A DNA stretch of 64,000 nt from an uncultured Paraprevotella sp. (GTDB lineage: Bacteria; Bacteroidota; Bacteroidia; Bacteroidales; Bacteroidaceae): NCBI GenBank assembly GCA_944321345.1, contig CALUKY010000015.1, forward strand, positions 1 to 64,000, given 5' to 3'. Of this stretch, positions 56,365 through 64,000 are shown one piece after another. Under the pieces are notes generated by a model, which made no database searches, was not told the origin of the DNA, and saw only the letters and a list, made by a program, of their open reading frames with translations. The position numbers and the translations under genes were made by a program. Position 1 is the first letter of the stretch. Each line of letters starts with the position of its first letter.

Positions 56365-57009
56365 ATGAACAAACTGCTTCTGACCACCATGTTGCTGTCC
56401 GCATCCGGACAGTTGGTGGCACGAAAGGCGCAACCTCCCAATATCGTACTGATTTTGTGTGATGATATGGGCTTTTCTGATTTGGGCTGCTATGGTAGCG
56501 AAATCCATACTCCGAATATTGACCGTCTGGCTGACGATGGAATCCGTTTCAGTCAGTTCAAGAATACCGGCCGCAGCTGTCCCAGCCGTGCGGCCTTGCT
56601 CACCGGAAGATACCAGCATCAGGTGGGCATGGGATGGATGGCCGAGGTGGACGAACACCGACCGGGTTATCGCGGTCAGATTGATGCCGGGTATCCCACG
56701 ATTGCCGAGATCATGCGTTCCGGAGGCTATGCTACCTATATGGCAGGCAAATGGCACGTAACGACTTCCGGCGCTTATGACCGCCCCAACGGAAGCTATC
56801 CGGTGCAGCGTGGCTTTGATCGCTATTATGGTTGTCTGCATGGTGGTGGCAGTTATTATAAGCCCAAACCTTTGTACAACGATCTGACTCCGGTTACAGA
56901 ACTGCCGGACGACTATTACTATACCCGGGCCATTACCGATTCTGCCGTGTGCTTTGTGCAGCGCCATGACGCGAAGAAACCCATGGACGGAACGGATCAA
57001 TTTCTATAA
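56365..57009 (+). pseudogene. Truncated sulfatase (S1 type)
   Basis: Only the N-terminal 206 or so residues of an S1 sulfatase remain out of a usual 450-560. The signal peptide ends near SASGQLVARKA. PPNIVLILCDDMGFSDLGCYG binds the metal. GRSCPSRAALLTGRYQHQVG contains the C-x-P-S-R motif; C72 would be converted to formylglycine. YMAGKWHV and VQRGFDRYYG follow. After HDAKKP, where the family continues with FFLYLAYTAPH, the frame runs into MDGTDQFL and stops. The sulfate-cleaving fold is incomplete, so it is expected to be inactive. It lies in front of another broken gene tail and an intact GH2 gene. Confidence 0.88.
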
Positions 57010-57221
57010 AGCCAAGAATCCCGACCAGCGCGGGGAGTAGGAATCAGGATAAGACGGTCACCCTGTCGTTTGACTGGAATGCGTTGGGCATGCGTCCCGA
57101 TCAGGTCACTCTGGAGAAGCCGGAAGTGGCCGACTTCCAGACAGCCGGACAGTTGCAGTTACAGGCTCCGATTCCGATAAAAAGCAAGGAAGGCTGTCTG
57201 CTTCTCTTGAAAAAGAAATAG
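57010..57221 (+). pseudogene. 3' remnant of a glycoside-hydrolase-like gene
   Basis: No complete ORF. From about 56990 one frame reads ERINFYKAKNPDQRGE and stops at 57038-57040. In the next frame, 57042-57221 encodes NQDKTVTLSFDWNALGMRPD and ends LQAPIPIKSKEGCLLLLKKK. The latter looks like the terminal beta-strands of glycoside-hydrolase-type proteins with a C-terminal beta domain (DUF6067/DUF4091-like), by pattern only. Together with the truncated sulfatase this is a deletion junction, possibly with a frameshift. Confidence 0.65.
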
Positions 57222-57261
57222 TATTTCGTGAATGATCATTACCAAAAACATCTGATAAATC

Positions 57262-59961
57262 ATGGAAAAGAAACATATGATACAATCGGTTCCGGTTCGG
57301 AAACTGGTGTTGTTTTTCTTTTGGGCGTTTTGCGCGCTTTCGTTGCGGGCGGCCCATCAGCCGGAGTTCTCCGCGGCCGGCTTTTTCGAGTTGCCCCATA
57401 CCGGGCGTCAGGCTTACAGTATGAATCCCGCGTGGCGTTTCCACAAAGGTGCAGTTACCGGTGCCGAGCGTGTGGATTTTGATGACAGCGAATGGGCACT
57501 GGTGTCTCTGCCCGATGGAATGGAACTGTTGCCTTCGGAGGCAAGCGGTTGCGTGAACTATCAGGGCGAGGTGTGGTATCGCAAGCATTTCACGCCCGAG
57601 GATGCCTGGAAAGGCAAGAAGATGTTCCTGCATTTCGAGGCCATTATGGGCAAGTCGAAAGTGTGGGTCAACGGCAAACTGGTGAAGGAGCATTTCGGCG
57701 GATTCCTACCTGTCATCGCTGATGTGAGTGAGTATCTGGAATTTGGACGCGACAATGTCATCACCGTATGGGCCGATAACAGTGACGATCCGACTTATCC
57801 TCCCGGAAAACCGCAGGACATGCTGGATTTTGCCTACTTTGGCGGTATCTACCGTGACTGTTGGATGGTGGTACATAACACGGTATTTATCACCGATCCT
57901 AACTATGAGGGTGTGAAAGCCGGAGGCGGTTTGTTCGTCTCTTTCGACGGTGTGTCCGAAAAGGAAGCCGGGATTCGTCTGGATGCCCACATTCGCAACA
58001 GTGCCGGGAAGGCTTTCTCCGGAAAGGTGGTGTATGAACTTTACGACCGCGACCAGAAGCTGGTGCGCCGTGCCGAGCAGAAAATTTCCATGGCCGATGG
58101 TCAGACCGCAGTGGCTACTGCCCGGATGACGGTACGCCAACCGCATCTGTGGGCACCGGATTCTCCATATCTGTATCAGTTGCACGTTCTGGTCAAGGAC
58201 CGCAAAGGTCATGTGGTGGACGGATACCGCCGTCGTGTGGGTATCCGCAGTGTGGAGTTCAAGGGGAAGGACGGCTTCTGGCTCAACGGAAAGCCCTATC
58301 CTGAACCGCTAATTGGGGCCAACCGTCATCAGGACTTTGCCGTAATCGGTAACGCGCTTTCCAACAGTCTGCACTGGCGTGATGCCAAGAAACTGCGCGA
58401 TGCCGGTCTGCGTGTGATCCGTAATGCACATTATCCACAGGACCCTGCCTTTATGGATGCCTGTGATGAGTTGGGGCTGTTTGTCATCGTGAACACACCG
58501 GGATGGCAGTTCTGGAACGAGGAACCGATCTTTGCCCAACGGGTATACAGCGATATCCGCAATATGGTGCGCCGCGACCGTAACCATCCTTCCGTATGGC
58601 TTTGGGAACCGATTCTGAACGAAACCTGGTATCCGGAGGATTTTGCCAAGAATGTGGTGAATATAGTCCAAGAGGAATATCCTTATCCGTACTGTTATAC
58701 CGGTTGTGATGTCACCGCCAAGGGACATGAACTTTTCCCCGTGCAGTTCACGCATCCGCTGAACGGTGCCGGTGGGGCCTTCAATACGAATGAACTGAAT
58801 TCGGATGTGTCTTATTTTACCCGTGAGTGGGGCGATAATGTGGACGACTGGAGTTCGCATAATTCTCCGAGCCGCGTCAGCCGTTCGTGGGGTGAGGTAC
58901 CGATGCTGGTACAGGCACAGGGATACGCCAAGACCGATTATCAGTATACCAATTACGATGCGCTGTACCGCAACCCGAGACAACACGTGGGCGGTTGCCT
59001 GTGGCATTCATTTGACCATCAGCGCGGCTACCATCCCGATCCGTTTTATGGCGGTATTATGGACGCTTATCGTCAGCCGAAACTGTCGTACTATATGTTC
59101 TGTGCGCAGCGTCCGCCTTATGAAAATCCGGAACTCATTGCCGAAAGCGGACCGATGGTGTATATCGCCCATGCCATGACTCCTTTCTCGCCTAAGGACG
59201 TAACGGTTTACAGCAATTGTGATGAAGTGCGTCTGACCTGCTGTCAAGGCACTATTCCTTATGTCTATAAGAAGGACAAACAGGCTGATGGTATGCCGTC
59301 GCCGATTATTGTATTTCCGAATGTGTGGGACGTGATGCACGATAAAGAACTGGCACGCGGCAGAAAACATGCGGAGTCTTATCTGCTGGCCGAAGGGCTG
59401 ATGGATGGAAAAGTGGTGGCTACCCATAAGATATATCCGGCGCGCCGTCCTTCCAAAATCCAGTTGTGGGTAGACAATGAAGGAGTGGAAACCCGCGCGG
59501 ACGGCTCGGATCTAGTAACTGTAGTAGCTGCCATTACAGACGATCAGGGCCATATCAAGCGTTTAAACAACAGCATGATCCGTTTTGAGATTGAGGGACC
59601 GGGTGAACTGGTGGCTGATGAAGAAGACTTCACGAACCCGCGTGCCGTACAGTGGGGCACCGCTCCGATTCTGGTACGTGCATTGCCGGGAAGCGGAGAG
59701 ATTCGGATAAAGGCATCGCTGACTCTGCAAGGAAAGCACACTCCGGTATCGGGAGAGTTGGTCTTGAAGACTATAGAACCGATGCGTCCGCTTATTGTCG
59801 ACAAGGAAGAGTTGGGAGCCTTATATCAGCAGAGCCAAACGAAAAAAGAAAACCGACTGCAAACCGGGGATGCTGCTTCAGAACAGATGCGCCGTTTGCA
59901 GCAGGAGCAGAACCGCGAGCGCTTGAAAGAGGTGGAACAGCAACAAAGTGATTTTGAATAA
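57262..59961 (+). CDS. Glycoside hydrolase family 2 enzyme (beta-galactosidase-like)
   Basis: An 899-residue exported enzyme; signal peptide to about FCALSLRAA. Family 2 layout: N-terminal sugar-binding beta domain (residues about 40-210, with NYQGEVWYRKHF and AYFGGIYRDCWMVV), an immunoglobulin-like domain, and a TIM barrel. IGANRHQDF and RNAHYPQDPAFMDACDELGL are typical. E454 in LNETW is the predicted acid/base and E522 in FTREWGD the nucleophile. A C-terminal beta domain and a Gln/Glu/Arg-rich helical tail end the protein. Position beside a sulfatase remnant suggests a locus once used for a sulfated beta-galactan or similar glycan; the substrate is not proven. No SusC/D genes are present. 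Confidence 0.88.
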   Translation: MEKKHMIQSVPVRKLVLFFFWAFCALSLRAAHQPEFSAAGFFELPHTGRQAYSMNPAWRFHKGAVTGAERVDFDDSEWALVSLPDGMELLPSEASGCVNYQGEVWYRKHFTPEDAWKGKKMFLHFEAIMGKSKVWVNGKLVKEHFGGFLPVIADVSEYLEFGRDNVITVWADNSDDPTYPPGKPQDMLDFAYFGGIYRDCWMVVHNTVFITDPNYEGVKAGGGLFVSFDGVSEKEAGIRLDAHIRNSAGKAFSGKVVYELYDRDQKLVRRAEQKISMADGQTAVATARMTVRQPHLWAPDSPYLYQLHVLVKDRKGHVVDGYRRRVGIRSVEFKGKDGFWLNGKPYPEPLIGANRHQDFAVIGNALSNSLHWRDAKKLRDAGLRVIRNAHYPQDPAFMDACDELGLFVIVNTPGWQFWNEEPIFAQRVYSDIRNMVRRDRNHPSVWLWEPILNETWYPEDFAKNVVNIVQEEYPYPYCYTGCDVTAKGHELFPVQFTHPLNGAGGAFNTNELNSDVSYFTREWGDNVDDWSSHNSPSRVSRSWGEVPMLVQAQGYAKTDYQYTNYDALYRNPRQHVGGCLWHSFDHQRGYHPDPFYGGIMDAYRQPKLSYYMFCAQRPPYENPELIAESGPMVYIAHAMTPFSPKDVTVYSNCDEVRLTCCQGTIPYVYKKDKQADGMPSPIIVFPNVWDVMHDKELARGRKHAESYLLAEGLMDGKVVATHKIYPARRPSKIQLWVDNEGVETRADGSDLVTVVAAITDDQGHIKRLNNSMIRFEIEGPGELVADEEDFTNPRAVQWGTAPILVRALPGSGEIRIKASLTLQGKHTPVSGELVLKTIEPMRPLIVDKEELGALYQQSQTKKENRLQTGDAASEQMRRLQQEQNRERLKEVEQQQSDFE

Positions 59962-59974
59962 TATTAATACCATT

Positions 59975-60021
59975 CCTGCCGTAGTACTCTTCTCAAAAAT
60001 GTGTACTATGGTAGGATTTTG
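59975..60021 (+). terminator. Terminator after GH2
   Basis: CCTGCCGTAGTAC pairs with GTACTATGGTAGG (two G-T pairs), followed by a T-rich stretch. Confidence 0.7.
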
Positions 60022-60325
60022 TTTTTATAGAACTGTGTCTGATAAGTTCTAAAAAAAGGACCGACCCTCGCGTGTCAATCCGGAAGTTTGTAATTTAGGA
60101 GTGATCCACTAATATACAAACTATACACTTCACAAAAGTGTAAATTTCCGAGCTCATGTGCAAGCATGCAGAGAAAGAAAATGAACAACACAACCAAATG
60201 GAAATCATGCTTGAGATCATGATGCACCCGACAATATTTCGAAAGTATGCAGAATGAAACACTTGAACGTTTCTAGGACAATACAAAAGTACGACAGAAG
60301 AAGCCTCTTGTATAATATAATTCAC
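60022..60325. other. Junction region before the restriction-modification locus
   Basis: About 300 bases between the GH2 terminator and the XRE-regulator promoter. Contents: a small hairpin TAGAAC/GTTCTA (60028-60051), a perfect TACACTT-CACAA-AAGTGTA repeat (60124-60142) and a 33-codon frame (60156-60257, MCKHAEKEN...IFRKYAE) of unknown meaning. No integrase or direct-repeat boundary was seen. Confidence 0.5.
60124..60142. repeat. Perfect 7-bp inverted repeat, candidate operator
   Basis: TACACTT-CACAA-AAGTGTA lies about 210 bases upstream of the XRE regulator. Dyad sites like this are typical for HTH_3 regulators, but binding is only inferred. Confidence 0.4.
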
Positions 60326-60333
60326 TATTTTTG
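60326..60333 (+). promoter_or_regulatory. -7 box of the restriction-modification operon
   Basis: TATTTTTG lies 21 bases before the regulator ATG; TTG at 60308-60310 is a short-spaced -33 candidate. Confidence 0.5.
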
Positions 60334-60354
60334 TGGAATGATAGTGCTTGTATT

Positions 60355-60558
60355 ATGAAATTGAACAGAATAAAACCTGTTTTAGCAGAAAAGGGTATTT
60401 CTCAAACATGGCTGGTTAAGAAACTTGGCAAGAGTTTCAGTATGGTCAATGCGTATGCTTGTAACCGTTCACAGCCTGATTTGAATACTCTTTTGCAAAT
60501 TGCTGAGATCCTTCAAGTTGATTTGAAGGAACAGATAACTGATAAAGGAGAAAGGTAA
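60355..60558 (+). CDS. XRE-family HTH regulator of the type I R-M locus
   Basis: A 67-residue protein from MKLNRIKPVL; a GTG-like longer frame from 60331 overlaps the -7 box and is rejected. It is one HTH_3 domain: IKPVLAEKGISQTWLVKKLG, SFSMVNAYACNRSQPDL and NTLLQIAEILQVDLKEQI. The layout matches controller (C) proteins placed before restriction genes, which delay or limit restriction. It ends 4 bases before hsdR. Control of this operon is inferred from position. Confidence 0.85.
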   Translation: MKLNRIKPVLAEKGISQTWLVKKLGKSFSMVNAYACNRSQPDLNTLLQIAEILQVDLKEQITDKGER

Positions 60559-60562
60559 AGTT

Positions 60563-63500
60563 ATGGAATACAAATTCAATGAAAATACACGAGTGCAGGT
60601 TCCGGCTGCCTTACATTTGTGTAGGCTTGGATATACATATTTGGACAATATAATAGAATATGATAGCAGGACTAATATTCTGTCGGATGTGTTTTTGCGT
60701 AGCGTTCAACGTCTGAACCCAGAAATTTCCGATTTGCAGGCAAAGCAATTGCTGAGTGAAATCATATTGATCCTTAACAATAATGACCTTGGAAGGGAGT
60801 TTTATAGTAAACTGTCTTCCAACAGTAATATAAAACTGATAGACTTCCAAAATGCCGATAATAACGAATGGCATGTAACCACTGAATTTGAGTGTGAGAA
60901 TCAGGATAGCGGAGACAGTTTTAGACCGGATATAACATGTTTCGTAAACGGACTTCCATTAGCGTTTATTGAGGTCAAGAAGCCGAATAATCATGATGGT
61001 ATTCTGGCAGAAAGGGAGCGTATCAACATGCGAATGAGTAACGCAAAATTCCGGAGATTCCTGAATGTTACTCAGTTGATGATATTTTCCAATAATCAGG
61101 AATATGACAATGAAAGTAGAGTTCCGATTCAAGGTGCATTTTATTGCTGTACATCCAAAGGTAAAGCTTTCTTCAACGTCTTTCGTGAAGCTGATAAAGG
61201 TTTTTTGGCAGGGTATCCTTATAAGACTGTATCTGACGAAACGGAGAAACAGATATTACAACACAGAAATTGTGTAGTTATCAAAAACCTACCTGAATAT
61301 AATACAAACAAGGATATAAATACTTCGACCAACAGGATTCTAACATCGATGCTCAGTAAAGAGAGATTTCTCTTTTTACTAAGATATGGTTTTGCCTATG
61401 TAGACAGAAAGATCGAATTGGAAGACGGTAGCAAGACTACCCAGTTAGAAAAACATGTAATGCGTTACCAACAGCTTTTTGCCTCTTTTGCTATTCGAAA
61501 GAAATTGGATAATGGCATAAAAAGCGGGATTGTCTGGCATACACAAGGTAGCGGAAAAACAGCCCTGGCATATTATTCTGTACGTAGTCTGACTGATTTT
61601 TATGCAGCAAAGAAAACAGCTGTGAAATTTTATTTCATTGTGGATCGTCTTGATTTGATGGAGCAGGCTAAGGATGAATTCGTGGCAAGAGGACTGTCTG
61701 TCAGGACGGCTAACAGCAGGGACGAATTGATGTCAGATATACGTAGTACGAATTTGACAGAAAATGCAGAAGGAAAAGCTGAGATAATGGTGGTCAATAT
61801 TCAGAAATTCAAACAGGACTCCGCCAAAATACAGATTGATTCCAATTACAGCACCCATTTACAGCGTATTTTCTTTATCGACGAGGCCCATAGAGGTTAT
61901 AACCCACAAGGAAGTTTCTTAGCAAATCTCTTGTCGGCTGATAAAGATTCTATAAAGATTGCTTTAACAGGTACACCTTTGCTAAAAGAGGAAAGGGAGT
62001 CCTGGCGTGTATTTGGTGATTATATTGACACATATTATTATGACAAGTCAATAGCAGATGGCTATACTCTGAAACTTATGAGAGAACCTGTCGAAACAAT
62101 CTATAAAGAGAAAATAGAGAGTATTCTTGACAAACTGGCAGGTGGCATTGAAGTCAGAAAAAGTGATATTGACCGCAACAAGATCATTGAACATGAATCT
62201 TACCTTAATGCTTTAATAGACTATATTATAGCTGATTTCCGACGGTTCCGTATTGAACAAGCTGATGATACGGTGGGTGCGATGATTGTATGCAAGACAA
62301 ATCCGCAAGCCCGTGAAATGTATCGTTTGTGGCAAGAGCGTTTTAACAAGGCACTGTACATAGAAGAGAAACATGATGAAAATCTGCTGATGGTTGCTGA
62401 GCCTATGGTAGCCTATGGAAATCATACAAAACCGCTTAAGGCTTCTTTAATATTGCATGATGAAGGAGATAAGGAAGAACGTAAGGCATACATTGATGAA
62501 TACAAGAAGAAGCTATCAGTTGATATCTTGATTGTTAATCAGATGCTTCTGACTGGATTTGATGCTCCGCGCTTGAAGAAACTCTATTTGGGACGTACTC
62601 TTGACGGGCACGATTTGCTGCAGGCATTGACAAGAGTAAACAGGCCATACCATAAATTCAAGTATGGTTATGTCGTGGATTTTGTGAATATCAAGGAAAA
62701 CTTTGATGCTACCAATGACCGCTATCTGCGTGAATTAAACCGTACTGCCGATATTAAGGAAACAGGTGAAAAAGAAACAGTAGGAGAAGCTCTCATTGTA
62801 GATAAGGAGCAGATTGTAGAACAGATAAAGGAAATCCGCAGTGTTTTGTTTAATTATACTTGCGATAATCCTGAAGAATTCAGAAAGGAAATAGATGAGA
62901 TTGAAAATAAAGAAAATCTATATACACTCCGTTCTACTCTTGAAAATGCCAAGGCAATCATAAACCAAATAAGGGCATTTGGAGATGAAGAACTTAAAGA
63001 AAAGATAGACAGTCTTCCAAAAGGTACTGTTCCTACACTCATAACAGAGGTTTCACACCGTATCGAACGAATGAATCTGCTGGAAAGTACCGAACATAAG
63101 GCAGATGTGTCCGGAATTATCAATGTTGCTCTTTCAGAACTGGAATTTGAGTTCAAGAAAGGAATTTCAGAGGAATTGCGTATTATTGTCAATGACATCC
63201 GCGAACGTTGCGAAAGAGTTCAGGCTGAATTTGAAGCTAACTTTGATAGAACAGAAGACAAGTATGTGATTTTAGCTGACGAATTTCGGGAATATTTCAG
63301 AAAGAAAGGTTTCGTTCCCCAAAATACGCAAGATGCGAAAGAAAGCATAGATTATATGGATTCAGTGATGAAGAAAATTCGTGAGATCAACCGTCGCAAC
63401 AATATACTCAAAAAGAAATATCAGGGAGATGAACGCTTTGTCCGTATTCACAAGCGCATTGAGGAAGAAAATAAAAAGCGTGAAAAACCTATTATTTCCA

Positions 63501-63739
63501 AGGCAGAATACGAAATAGCAGAAAGTCTGTCAAAAATGAAACGTGAGATTGATAACCGGATTTACCTTGATATAAACATCATAGCTAATGAGAACAATTT
63601 CAAGAGAGATACATTGGCTATGATAGGCCATCAACTTGTAGATTTGGGGATAAATTCAAGTATCTCTGACCGGAAATTTATTAATAATCTCATTGCAAAT
63701 GAATATATAAACCAATATAATCAAGTTCACTCAAGATAA
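60563..63739 (+). CDS. hsdR: Type I restriction enzyme R subunit
   Basis: A 1058-residue DNA translocase and endonuclease. The N-terminal nuclease has a PD-(D/E)xK site: D123 in RPDITC, then E137-V-K139 in LAFIEVKKP. The SF2 motor follows: Walker A TQGSGKT (K332), FFIDEAHRGY (D440-H443), ALTGTPLL, then VNQMLLTGFDAPRLKKLYL and LLQALTRVNRP. A long helical C-terminal part mediates assembly with HsdM. Length fits type I HsdR. It works with HsdM and HsdS to cut unmethylated foreign DNA. It lies between the XRE gene and hsdM (1 base apart) and is more AT-rich than the genes before 60 kb, consistent with transfer. Confidence 0.95.
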   Translation: MEYKFNENTRVQVPAALHLCRLGYTYLDNIIEYDSRTNILSDVFLRSVQRLNPEISDLQAKQLLSEIILILNNNDLGREFYSKLSSNSNIKLIDFQNADNNEWHVTTEFECENQDSGDSFRPDITCFVNGLPLAFIEVKKPNNHDGILAERERINMRMSNAKFRRFLNVTQLMIFSNNQEYDNESRVPIQGAFYCCTSKGKAFFNVFREADKGFLAGYPYKTVSDETEKQILQHRNCVVIKNLPEYNTNKDINTSTNRILTSMLSKERFLFLLRYGFAYVDRKIELEDGSKTTQLEKHVMRYQQLFASFAIRKKLDNGIKSGIVWHTQGSGKTALAYYSVRSLTDFYAAKKTAVKFYFIVDRLDLMEQAKDEFVARGLSVRTANSRDELMSDIRSTNLTENAEGKAEIMVVNIQKFKQDSAKIQIDSNYSTHLQRIFFIDEAHRGYNPQGSFLANLLSADKDSIKIALTGTPLLKEERESWRVFGDYIDTYYYDKSIADGYTLKLMREPVETIYKEKIESILDKLAGGIEVRKSDIDRNKIIEHESYLNALIDYIIADFRRFRIEQADDTVGAMIVCKTNPQAREMYRLWQERFNKALYIEEKHDENLLMVAEPMVAYGNHTKPLKASLILHDEGDKEERKAYIDEYKKKLSVDILIVNQMLLTGFDAPRLKKLYLGRTLDGHDLLQALTRVNRPYHKFKYGYVVDFVNIKENFDATNDRYLRELNRTADIKETGEKETVGEALIVDKEQIVEQIKEIRSVLFNYTCDNPEEFRKEIDEIENKENLYTLRSTLENAKAIINQIRAFGDEELKEKIDSLPKGTVPTLITEVSHRIERMNLLESTEHKADVSGIINVALSELEFEFKKGISEELRIIVNDIRERCERVQAEFEANFDRTEDKYVILADEFREYFRKKGFVPQNTQDAKESIDYMDSVMKKIREINRRNNILKKKYQGDERFVRIHKRIEEENKKREKPIISKAEYEIAESLSKMKREIDNRIYLDINIIANENNFKRDTLAMIGHQLVDLGINSSISDRKFINNLIANEYINQYNQVHSR

Positions 63740-63740
63740 T

Positions 63741-64000
63741 ATGAATGCAAATATCCAAAATATATCAGAAGCTACAATAGCTCTTATCGATTCATTGAAA
63801 TCTACCACTTCCCATTTCGGTCTTGCCAATAGTGGAAGTGAATACAAAATTATTACGGAAATGTTCCTGTATAAGTATTTCAATGACAAGTTCGGATATG
63901 AAGCAAAGCGCGATAAAATCTATGGAGAAAGATTGAGCAAGGCAGACAAGTGGGATGCTGAATATGATAAATTTACAGAAGAAGAAGTAGAAGATTTATT
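63741..64000 (+). CDS. hsdM: Type I methyltransferase M subunit, 5' part (runs off window)
   Basis: The first 86 codons of a gene that starts 1 base after the hsdR stop. The N-terminus has IQNISEATIALIDSLKSTTS, then FGLANSGSEYKIITEMFLYK and YFNDKFGYEAKR, which resembles the N-terminal helical domain (HsdM_N) of type I N6-adenine methyltransferases. The catalytic NPPF motif is beyond the window. An hsdS gene is expected downstream but cannot be seen. Confidence 0.85.
   Translation, partial: MNANIQNISEATIALIDSLKSTTSHFGLANSGSEYKIITEMFLYKYFNDKFGYEAKRDKIYGERLSKADKWDAEYDKFTEEEVEDL

Noticed and set aside
60095..60325. 76-codon minus-strand frame before the R-M locus
   Set aside because: Cys/Ser/Ile-rich, no start context, overlaps the candidate operator region; looks like chance.

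Overview
The window is chromosomal DNA of a gut Bacteroidales bacterium, most likely Bacteroides or Phocaeicola. Three things point there. Most identifiable promoters carry the Bacteroides-type -7 box TAnnTTTG, with no strong Shine-Dalgarno sequences. The gene set is typical of the group: a GT3-type glycogen synthase, Rnf complex, OPT transporter, fasciclin and BspA-like secreted proteins, DUF4251/DUF4840/DUF4112/DUF1847 proteins, and sulfatase/GH2 genes. The ribosomal protein S16 has a long Ala/Glu tail. All families are assigned by reading the sequence; no database search was run. I saw no tRNA, rRNA, CRISPR array or intact insertion sequence.

Layout. 0.2-9 kb: a small secreted protein, the glycogen pair glgA-glgP, a TlpA-like lipoprotein with an EamA permease, and a ThiE/TenI paralogue with prs. 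9-16.6 kb: a tricorn-like S41 protease, a 0.7 kb gap, and a three-gene cassette of secreted fasciclin-type proteins. 16.7-20.1 kb: a thiamine operon thiE-thiC-thi4 on the minus strand behind a TPP riboswitch; it uses a THI4-type thiazole synthase and contains no thiG/thiH. 20-30 kb: rpsP, a transglutaminase-like/LRR lipoprotein, an OPT transporter, several small membrane or lipoproteins, an O-acetyltransferase and a DUF1847 protein. 30-39 kb: a TonB-receptor-like outer membrane protein with a Spy-like partner, then rseC-rnfBCDGEA. 39-46.5 kb: galE, an MscS channel, and a minus-strand operon lacI-nhaC-DUF3298-rsmG-MBL hydrolase. 46.7-56 kb: a 1402-residue two-module sensor kinase, its response regulator, a coupled membrane protein, a UvrD/PcrA helicase and a hemolysin III protein. 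56-60 kb: a broken sulfatase, the tail of another enzyme and an intact GH2 glycosidase. 60.3 kb to the right edge: an AT-rich type I restriction-modification locus (XRE regulator, hsdR, start of hsdM) that runs off the window.

Three loci look like deletion scars. An ECF sigma factor is joined in frame to the C-terminus of an outer-membrane barrel (25.3-25.9 kb). A LytTR response regulator has lost its start codon and any adjacent kinase (29.6-30.2 kb). A sulfatase is cut after about 206 codons and followed by an unrelated gene tail (56.4-57.2 kb). Each has removed regulatory or polysaccharide-use functions.

The most distinctive systems are the two-module kinase, where ATP-binding motifs and the phospho-acceptor His appear to sit in different modules; the fasciclin cassette; and the riboswitch-controlled THI4 operon with a possible 36-codon leader ORF.
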